Origin: CAZIOH01 sp964540815
GTDB lineage: Bacteria; Myxococcota_A; Polyangia; Fen-1088
NCBI GenBank assembly: GCA_964540815.1
Contig: CAZIOH010000111.1
Span: 1-20,540, forward strand
Direction: 5' to 3'
Length of the DNA: 20,540 nt
Below are positions 15,498 through 20,540 of the stretch, in pieces (position 1 is the first letter of the stretch; every line of letters begins with the position of its first letter). The position numbers and the translations under genes were made by a program. The notes beneath the pieces were generated by a model that did no database searches, was not told where the DNA came from, and saw only the letters and a list, made by a program, of their open reading frames with translations.

Positions 15498-15946
15498 TGT
15501 GATTCCGGCGGCGTCGGGACCATCCCGAGCTGGCGCAGCAAAGTCAACATGTCGAAGTTGAACCAAGACTCGACGATTTGACCGCCAGCCAGGCGCGCGA
15601 CGTTGGCGCCGGTCACCCGCACCCTCTTGCCCGTCGGGGGCATGCCTTGCAGGGATCCCGTGTTGGTCCCGGTCGCGCTCCAGCGCGTGACGACCTTGTC
15701 GCCCTCGGCGATCTGGTCCTCGATCGTGACCTCGAGGTCGGGAAAGCCGACGCGAAACGGACCGGCGATCTTCTTGAGGCTCTCAGGTCCGTTGGCCCAA
15801 CCCCCCGGAGGCGCGTGCGGGTCGTGGACGAGGTGGTGGGGAGCGAAGATTTCGTCGGCCACGGACAGCTCTCCGTGCGCGATGATGTCGGTGAACCAGC
15901 GGCGGGCGGTGGCCTTGTTTTGTTCGAGGCTTGGTGCGGTGGACAT
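15494..15946 (-). CDS. SnoaL-like / ester-cyclase family protein
   Basis: The 150-residue product starts at ATG 15946 behind AAGGAG (15952-15957, 5-nt spacer). The sequence fits the SnoaL-like NTF2 fold: an N-terminal helix NKATARRWFTDIIAHGELSV, EIFAPHHLVHDPHAPPG with the polar cavity residues, GPESLKKIAGPFRVGFPDLE, TIEDQIAEGDKVVTRWSATG, and the C-terminal strands VARLAGGQIVESWFNFDMLT, including the WFNFD ending common in this group. The length is typical. True SnoaL enzymes cyclise polyketides; most bacterial relatives are small-molecule binding or uncharacterised proteins often found next to regulators. It lies about 115 bp downstream of an HD-GYP/LuxR gene on the same strand, which fits a regulated output or ligand-handling gene (inference). 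Confidence 0.88.
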   Translation of the reverse strand: MSTAPSLEQNKATARRWFTDIIAHGELSVADEIFAPHHLVHDPHAPPGGWANGPESLKKIAGPFRVGFPDLEVTIEDQIAEGDKVVTRWSATGTNTGSLQGMPPTGKRVRVTGANVARLAGGQIVESWFNFDMLTLLRQLGMVPTPPESH

Positions 15947-16060
15947 GCGATCTCCTTTCCTGGCGCGCGATCGATGCGGGGCCGCGGCATCGCGACCCTG
16001 AACCTTCGACCCGAGAGGCAAGGTATCCGCCCCCGCCGCCGCGCGAATCGGTCGAATGAC

Positions 16061-17728
16061 CTATTTTGTGGGTGCGGAAGCCGCTCCGGGCGCGATCGCC
16101 CCCCTGGCGAGCTCGGTCGCGGTGTCGCGAACGGTACCGGTGCTGGTGCGGGCACCACTGCCACTGCCACTGCCACTGTCACTGCCACTGGCCCCCACCA
16201 GCCCGTGGCGTACGGCGAACAGGGCCGCGGCGGCCCGCGTGCGGGCGTCCGTCTTGTCGTAGATGTGCGCGAGGTGGTGGCCCACGGTGCGCGCCGAGAT
16301 GAAGAGCTTGCGGCCGATCTGCGCGTTCGTGAGGCCGCGCGCGACCCACAGCAGCACCTCGACCTCGCGCTCGGAGAGCTGGCAGGGCAGGGCGTCCCGG
16401 CGTCTCACGCGCGCGCCCGCCGCGCGCAGGACTGCGTGCGCGGCGTCGCGATCCAGCCGGCCCGCCTTCACCTCCTCGAGCGTGGTGCGCACGACTTCAT
16501 CGTTCGAGCGGGCCGGCCGGGTCGGACGCTCCTCGCCGAGCGCGGCCACCACGTCGGCCACCGCCAGCACCCGCGACAGCGGGTCGAGCTGCGGGACGCG
16601 GGCCCGTCGCGGATACCCGCTGCCGTCGGCGCGTTCGTGATGAGCACCCACCACCGCCGCGTAGGGCGCCAGGAGCGGCGAGCGCGCCAGGATGCGCTCG
16701 GATTCGGTGACGTGGCGCTCGATGCGCTGCCGCTCGAACGGCGAGAGCCTCGCGGTCTTGTCCCAAATTCCATTCGGGACGCTGGCGCGCCCGAGATCAT
16801 GCAGCAGCCCCACCACCCGAGCCCGAAGCTGGTCCTCGGGACCGCCGCCGTCTGCGGCCACGGCTCCCTGGCAGAGCTCGGCCACGCGCTGCGAGTGCCC
16901 GAGCAGATACGGTGACTTGAGATCCACGCAGGTCGCGAAGGCGCCCGCCACCTCGGCGATGCGGGCGGGCGTCGCGCCCTGAACTGGAGCGGGCTCGCAG
17001 CCGAGGAGCTGGTCCCACACACCGGGCACGAGGAGACCCTCCATGAGCTCCCGCGCCCGGGGCAAGATGGCGTCGACCATCGCGGGATCGAGCTCGCCGG
17101 CGCGGCGGGCCCCGAGCACCGTCACGCCGGCGGCCGGCCCTTCGATGGCGCCGTGGAGCACCATCGCGTAGGCCACCTTGAGCACGCGCGCGACCACGCC
17201 GATCTGCTCGCCCGCCAGCCCCCTTGGGCCACCCTTGCCGTCCCACCGCTCGTACATTCCGCCGAGGGCGTCGAGCACACCCCCGGGAAGTCCGAGCTCG
17301 CGCGCAAGCGCCACGGCTTGCGCGCAGTGGGCGGCGGACAGGCGGCGAGGGGCGGCGGGGCTACCGAGCACGCGGGCCACGCTGCGCACGCGTCCAACCG
17401 CGCCGGTGCCGCGGCCGGCGCCCGTGAAGACCGCGCGCAACACGCTGCCGGGGTCGCCCGCGTCGGCTGGAGCCAGGGCACCAAGGAGGCCGATGTCGTC
17501 ACCCGACCCCAGCCACGAGGTCTCGTGGGCGTAGCTCGTGCAGCCGATGTAGCGCAGGAGCGCGGCATAGAAGGCGTCCGACTGCTCGCGCGCCGACAGC
17601 CCGAGCGCGCGGGCGACAGCGACTGCGGCAATGGCGGCGCGCGCCGAGGTCTCCTCGGGGACCCCGGCCGCCGCCTCGGCCGCCAGGGCCAGGCTGGCGA
17701 CGATTTCTGCGAGCCGGGCCTCGTCCAC
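16061..17728 (-). CDS. HD-GYP domain / LuxR-type DNA-binding regulator (complete copy)
   Basis: The open frame reaches 17965, but family-like sequence begins at GTG 17728 (VDEARLAEIVASLALAAE), giving 555 residues; the longer N-terminus is Gly/Arg-rich and unlikely. An N-terminal HD-GYP half is degenerate: the HD position reads LLRYIGCTSY (residues 57-66), and later YERWDGKGGPRGL stands where HHExxDGxGYP would be. A second half is canonical, with LGHSQRVAELC, LLHDLGRASVP (His310, Asp311) and HHERADGSGYP (from 363). Then a LuxR helix-turn-helix (about 447-510: LSEREVEVLLWVARGLTNAQ, KLFISARTVGHHLAHIYDKT) and a Gly/Ser tail. HD-GYP domains hydrolyse cyclic di-GMP or other nucleotides; here Arg replaces the Lys of HDxGK. 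It probably couples nucleotide sensing to transcription of nearby genes. No receiver domain is present. Confidence 0.9.
   Translation of the reverse strand: MDEARLAEIVASLALAAEAAAGVPEETSARAAIAAVAVARALGLSAREQSDAFYAALLRYIGCTSYAHETSWLGSGDDIGLLGALAPADAGDPGSVLRAVFTGAGRGTGAVGRVRSVARVLGSPAAPRRLSAAHCAQAVALARELGLPGGVLDALGGMYERWDGKGGPRGLAGEQIGVVARVLKVAYAMVLHGAIEGPAAGVTVLGARRAGELDPAMVDAILPRARELMEGLLVPGVWDQLLGCEPAPVQGATPARIAEVAGAFATCVDLKSPYLLGHSQRVAELCQGAVAADGGGPEDQLRARVVGLLHDLGRASVPNGIWDKTARLSPFERQRIERHVTESERILARSPLLAPYAAVVGAHHERADGSGYPRRARVPQLDPLSRVLAVADVVAALGEERPTRPARSNDEVVRTTLEEVKAGRLDRDAAHAVLRAAGARVRRRDALPCQLSEREVEVLLWVARGLTNAQIGRKLFISARTVGHHLAHIYDKTDARTRAAAALFAVRHGLVGASGSDSGSGSGSGARTSTGTVRDTATELARGAIAPGAASAPTK
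16155..16190. repeat. Hexanucleotide microsatellite (CCACTG) x6 in the regulator's C-terminal tail
   Basis: Six consecutive hexamers, five CCACTG and one TCACTG, encode the SGSDSGSGSGSG tail of the HD-GYP/LuxR protein on the minus strand. The period is a multiple of three, so unit changes alter tail length without shifting the frame. Confidence 0.9.
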
Positions 17729-17879
17729 GAGCGCCGAAGATACACCAGTGCGTGCTCTCCTGCCGAGCAGGTGCCGCGCTGCTGAGGAGCCCCGGGTAGG
17801 ACCAGGCCCGCCGCGTGCTGCTGTACGACACGCTGTTGAGCCGCCGCCGCAAGCCATTCCCGTGCACAATGGTCCGACG

Positions 17880-18159
17880 ATGCCTGAGCCGATTGGATTG
17901 CTGCTCGCCGAGGTTCGCGCCTGCCGGGTGTGCGCGGCCCACCTGTCGCTCCCGCCACGCCCCATCGCCCGAAGTCGTGGTCCTATTGGTTGGTCAGTAC
18001 GCCCAGCAGCACGACCTGGGTCGCGGCCAACGCACGTCGCTCACGGAGACGGTTCGTGCCTTCGAAGACTACCTCCCGAAGTTCCTCCCGCTGCCACACC
18101 CCGAACCATCTGATGAGATGATTCGGGGTGTGCTTTTTGTTTGGGGTCGCAGCCGCTAG
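17880..18159 (+). pseudogene. Decayed uracil-DNA glycosylase family gene (internal deletion)
   Basis: From ATG 17880 one frame reads MPEPIGLLLAEVRACRVCAA then HLSLPPRPIARS, the usual N-terminus of small uracil-DNA glycosylase-like proteins. At about 17960 this frame loses resemblance, and the frame starting one base later continues EVVVLLVGQYAQQHDLG, then TSLTETVRAFEDYLPKFLPL and PHPEP, the usual C-terminal part. The middle, with the GQAPG and NDPSGDRLR catalytic motifs (about 85-90 residues), is absent, and the frames do not match. The C-terminal tail after PHPEP (normally containing NPWFE) is also gone: the frame runs into a terminator hairpin and stops at TAG 18157-18159. The enzyme would remove uracil from DNA; this copy cannot. 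The deletion junction is approximate. Confidence 0.8.
18095..18142 (+). terminator. Strong intrinsic terminator
   Basis: CACACCCCGAA (18095-18105) pairs with TTCGGGGTGTG (18122-18132); after one C/A mismatch, CATCT (18107-18111) pairs with AGATG (18116-18120) around a GATG loop. The run CTTTTTGTTT follows at 18133-18142. The T-run is only on the plus strand side, so it stops plus-strand transcription (the glycosylase remnant). It begins inside codons for PHPEP of that remnant. Confidence 0.88.
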
Positions 18160-18428
18160 GCGCCGTATGTGCCGCCGAGCACTGCCGCCTGGGGTTTGCC
18201 AACGTGCCCGGCTGCCTTGAGGATCGCGGGGACCTCGGGATCGGAGACGAAGTTCTTAAAGCCCTGCTCGTCCCAATCGAAGATCACCCAGACCCGATCG
18301 GACTCTACCGGATCACGAAAGACGGTTGCCCCTTTTGAGCCGTGCTGCTTCCGTTTTTCAGCGCCCTTGGTTGAAAAGACTTGCAGGAAGCGGTCGAAAT
18401 CTTCCACCTTCGTCGTTGCGAGCATCAT
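18156..18428 (-). CDS. Small conserved protein, dimeric alpha/beta barrel-like, function unknown
   Basis: The 90-residue product starts at ATG 18428 behind AAGGAG (18437-18442, 8-nt spacer); a second ATG follows at once. The sequence MMLATTKVEDFDRFLQVFST, then KGAEKRKQHGSKGATVFRDP, SDRVWVIFDWDEQGFKNFVS and DPEVPAILKAAG has the strand-helix-strand-strand-helix order of antibiotic-biosynthesis-monooxygenase or Dabb-like dimeric barrels, and I recall close full-length relatives labelled hypothetical or cyclase. No cofactor motif is needed in such folds, so catalysis cannot be judged. It lies 76 bp downstream of the solute-binding protein gene on the same strand, so it may bind or convert the same small molecule (inference). 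The stop overlaps the stop of the glycosylase remnant on the other strand. Confidence 0.85.
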   Translation of the reverse strand: MMLATTKVEDFDRFLQVFSTKGAEKRKQHGSKGATVFRDPVESDRVWVIFDWDEQGFKNFVSDPEVPAILKAAGHVGKPQAAVLGGTYGA

Positions 18429-18504
18429 GTCACGTTCTCCTTGGTTGGTTGGTAGTTTCGTTGGTTGCTGCGTTGAGGCGCTCCGGAGCGTGAGAGTTGT
18501 TTCG

Positions 18505-19650
18505 TCAGCTCACGGCCCGCACCCTGCCGCTCTCCGCGGCGGCGTGCGGAACAGGGCTCTCCTGGGGATCGATGGCGCCCAGGTTCTTGACGATGTTGAA
18601 CTGGCCGTTGTGCGCCCGGGCGATGTACATGTTCATTCGCACGTGATGCTGGCCGGGCACCATTTCCGCCGGCCCGCCGGGACCCGCGGCGATCTTCGCG
18701 TGTTCGAGCGCCGAGATGACGTCCTGCTGCTTGAGCGAGCCCGCCCTGGTGACAGCGTCCTGCCAGAGCTTCAGCCCACGATAGAGGCCTGAGCACGCGC
18801 TGCCGCCCGTGAACTTGGCAGTGCCCGGATAGCGCCGATCGTACTCGGCCAGCAGGGTCTGGCTGAACGGGTCGCCGACGCCCTGGTAGTAGTCGAGGCA
18901 GCCATACAGGCCCTCCACATGCGCGGCCGGCACCATGTTGAGAAAATTCTCGTCGAAGTACGTGCAGACGAGGTGTCCACCGCGCTCCGCGAAGCCGGAG
19001 GCGTGGAGCTGCTCCAGAAATGGCCCGACACCAGGCGGAACGGTGAAATTGAACACGACCTCGGCACCGCTGGATGTGATCTTGTCGATCGTCTCGCCGT
19101 AGTCGGCGTGGTCGAGGGGGAAATATTCCTCGCCCACGATCGTCCCGCCGTTGGCCGCCACCACTTGCCCGACTCGCTTGTTCATGGTGCGCGGCCAAAT
19201 GTAGTCCGCCGATGGCAGGTAGAATCGCTTCGCGCCCGTGTGCTGCATCAGCCACGGAATGAAGGGATCCACTTGCTGGGCCGGCACCGGGCCGGTGCAG
19301 AAGATCAGCGGGTCGCATTCCTGCCCCTCGTACTGTTCCGGGTAGATGTAGAGCTTCTTGCCCTTCTCTACGGCGGGGCCCTTGATGGCCTGCCTGGTCG
19401 AGCTATAGATCCCGCCCAGGATGACGTCGACGTCGTCGTGCTGAACCAGCTTTATCGCCTTGGCCTCGGCGACGCTGTCGATCGTGGCGCTGTCTTCTAG
19501 ATAGAGCTCGAGCCGGCGGCCGAGCAGGCCGCCCTGCGCGTTGATGTCGTCGATGACCATCTTGGCGAGGTTGGCATTCGCGATTCCCACGAACGAGAGT
19601 GGACCGGTCTGATCGGCGATGACCCCGACCTTGATGGGTGAACCTTTCAT
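18505..19650 (-). CDS. AmiC/UrtA-type solute-binding protein without signal peptide
   Basis: The 381-residue product starts at ATG 19650, fixed by AGGAGG at 19659-19664. It is a type 1 periplasmic-binding fold: SPIKVGVIADQTGPLSFVGI at the start, DDVDVILGGIYSSTRQAIKG (72-91), KLYIYPEQYEGQE (99-111), SADYIWPRTMNKRVG (147-161) and EEYFPLDHADYGETI. The YP-x-x-YEG-x-E and DYI-x-PR motifs match the amide/urea branch (AmiC, UrtA, FmdD). UrtA-type proteins feed ABC importers and carry signal peptides; this one begins directly with the first beta strand. AmiC of Pseudomonas (385 residues) likewise lacks one and acts in the cytoplasm as an amide-sensing regulator. No permease or ATPase gene is near; HD-GYP/LuxR genes lie on both sides. 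I infer a cytoplasmic ligand sensor; the ligand is unknown. Confidence 0.88.
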   Translation of the reverse strand: MKGSPIKVGVIADQTGPLSFVGIANANLAKMVIDDINAQGGLLGRRLELYLEDSATIDSVAEAKAIKLVQHDDVDVILGGIYSSTRQAIKGPAVEKGKKLYIYPEQYEGQECDPLIFCTGPVPAQQVDPFIPWLMQHTGAKRFYLPSADYIWPRTMNKRVGQVVAANGGTIVGEEYFPLDHADYGETIDKITSSGAEVVFNFTVPPGVGPFLEQLHASGFAERGGHLVCTYFDENFLNMVPAAHVEGLYGCLDYYQGVGDPFSQTLLAEYDRRYPGTAKFTGGSACSGLYRGLKLWQDAVTRAGSLKQQDVISALEHAKIAAGPGGPAEMVPGQHHVRMNMYIARAHNGQFNIVKNLGAIDPQESPVPHAAAESGRVRAVS

Positions 19651-19658
19651 GACGCTTT

Positions 19659-19664
19659 CCTCCT
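19659..19664 (-). promoter_or_regulatory. Shine-Dalgarno site deciding the solute-binding protein start
   Basis: AGGAGG on the minus strand with an 8-nt spacer to ATG 19650. It makes a start farther upstream unlikely and so supports the absence of a signal peptide. Confidence 0.85.
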
Positions 19665-19741
19665 GAGGTGCCGGGCCCCAATGGCTCGGTTGACGTTCGG
19701 AGGATGCCGTCGGCGCGCGGCGCGCACATGAGGAAGATTCC

Positions 19742-20540
19742 CTATGCCGGCGAAGTTCCCTGCTGCACCAGCCCGCGCTCGAGCGCGTAGAGCGCCGCCC
19801 CCGCCCGGGTCGTGACGCCGATCTTCGAATACAGGCTCTGGATATGGTTGTCCGCGGTCTTGGTCGCGATATCGAGCTTGCTGGCCGCTTCCTTCGCCGT
19901 ATCCCCCGCCGCGATCAGCCGCAGCACCTCGATTTCGCGTGGAGTCAGCCCCGCCAGCCGCTTGGCCGAAGCGCGGCGCGCGGGTTGCCCGGCGCATTTG
20001 AGAACCGCCTCGACCGCGTCGGGGCAGAGCTTTCCTTCCTTGACCGCCCCCCGGACCTTGGCGGCGGCGGCCTGGTCACTCAGCGCAGGCCGATGGGGCC
20101 GCGGCTCGCGCGCCGTCTGAAACGCCTCGGCGGCGGCCAGGATGCGGGCGGCGGGCGAGAGATCGGGGCCGCGTGAGTTGCGGTGGTAGCCGGTGCCGTC
20201 GAGCCGCTCGTGGTGGCGCAGCACGAGAGCGGCGACGACCTGGCCATCGCCGCCCAATGATGCCAGGGCGCGCTCGCCATGATAGGGATGGAGTCGCGCG
20301 CCGTCGGTCTCGCGCTCGGTCAGGGAGCCGGCCCGCATCCAGGTGGAGACCGGCACCGCCAGCTCGCCAATGTCGTGAGTGTAAGCGGCCCAGCGCACCT
20401 CGCGGATGTCAGAGGCGGGGAGACCCATCTCCTTGGCCGCGGCACCAGCAAGAGCGGCCACCGCACGCGAATGGCCGAACGTGAAGGGCATCCTCATGTC
20501 GATCATGTCGGCGATGGCCAGATAGGCCTCCTCGCAGCCC
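19742..20540 (-). CDS. HD-GYP domain / LuxR-type regulator, N-terminus beyond the window
   Basis: The frame is open to the right edge (CEEAYLAIADMIDM precedes the first family motif), so at least 265 C-terminal residues are present and the start is outside. Seen: FTFGHSRAVAALAG, YTHDIGELAVPVS with the HD pair, then HPYHGERAL, RHHERLDGTGYHRNSRG and AARILAAAEAFQT, the complete second HD-GYP half. A LuxR helix-turn-helix follows (LTPREIEVLRLIAAGDTAKE, KLDIATKTADNHIQSLYSKI, GVTTRAGAALYALERGLV). Compared with catalytic HD-GYP proteins, Glu replaces Lys in HDxGK and the GYP triad reads GYH, so hydrolysis may be impaired. It ends 91 bp before the solute-binding protein gene on the same strand, probably the same transcript. 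It is related in architecture to the complete copy at 16061-17728 but not a recent duplicate. Confidence 0.9.
   Translation of the reverse strand, partial: GCEEAYLAIADMIDMRMPFTFGHSRAVAALAGAAAKEMGLPASDIREVRWAAYTHDIGELAVPVSTWMRAGSLTERETDGARLHPYHGERALASLGGDGQVVAALVLRHHERLDGTGYHRNSRGPDLSPAARILAAAEAFQTAREPRPHRPALSDQAAAAKVRGAVKEGKLCPDAVEAVLKCAGQPARRASAKRLAGLTPREIEVLRLIAAGDTAKEAASKLDIATKTADNHIQSLYSKIGVTTRAGAALYALERGLVQQGTSPA

Noticed and set aside
15578..16915. 445-codon plus-strand frame
   Set aside because: It runs antisense through the SnoaL-like gene and the HD-GYP/LuxR gene, both of which have clear family motifs.
18479..18490. Palindrome CGCTCCGGAGCG between the solute-binding protein gene and the small protein gene
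   Set aside because: A short perfect palindrome without a T-run; it may affect the transcript but is common by chance in DNA of this GC content.

Overview
The window is high-GC bacterial DNA. Several features suggest a myxobacterium-like genome (Myxococcota, perhaps Polyangia): Gly/Ala/Ser-rich linkers after lipoboxes, many cysteine-rich lipoproteins, long FG-GAP/VCBS propeller lipoproteins, a caspase-like protein with an EF-hand, and an ECF sigma factor next to a membrane-anchored TPR protein. The assignment rests on style and gene content, not on a marker gene.

Layout. (1) Positions 1-3580 are a mixed accessory block: the 3' part of a caspase-fold (peptidase C14-like) membrane protein, a cysteine-rich lipoprotein behind it, then a cyclophilin-type lipoprotein on the minus strand whose start overlaps, head to head, the start of a small cysteine-rich lipoprotein on the plus strand. 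(2) Positions 3581-4280 hold no supportable gene. (3) Positions 4281-13752 are six minus-strand genes in close succession, read right to left: a secreted/outer-membrane protein, an ECF sigma factor, a GTGA-coupled membrane-anchored TPR protein (likely the sigma regulator), two tandem FG-GAP propeller lipoproteins, and an outer-membrane barrel with a PagL-type lipid A deacylase motif. The order suggests an envelope regulon under its own ECF sigma factor. (4) Positions 13841-15497 are a scar of mobile DNA: a broken IS3-family element, then a putative type II toxin-antitoxin pair whose junction carries a 13-bp tandem repeat. (5) Positions 15494-20540 are a minus-strand signalling cluster: a SnoaL-like protein, an HD-GYP/LuxR regulator, a small conserved protein, a solute-binding protein of the AmiC/UrtA type without a signal peptide, and a second HD-GYP/LuxR regulator running off the right edge. 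A decayed uracil-DNA glycosylase gene on the plus strand, ending in a strong intrinsic terminator, sits inside this cluster.

The best candidate for an undescribed system is region 5: two HD-GYP/LuxR regulators around a probably cytoplasmic, AmiC-like ligand-binding protein with no permease in sight. Second is region 3, where two propeller lipoproteins each have 14 repeats (2 x 7 blades) matching one for one, beside a sigma/regulator pair and a lipid A deacylase-like barrel. All function calls come from motif recognition by eye; no database search was run.
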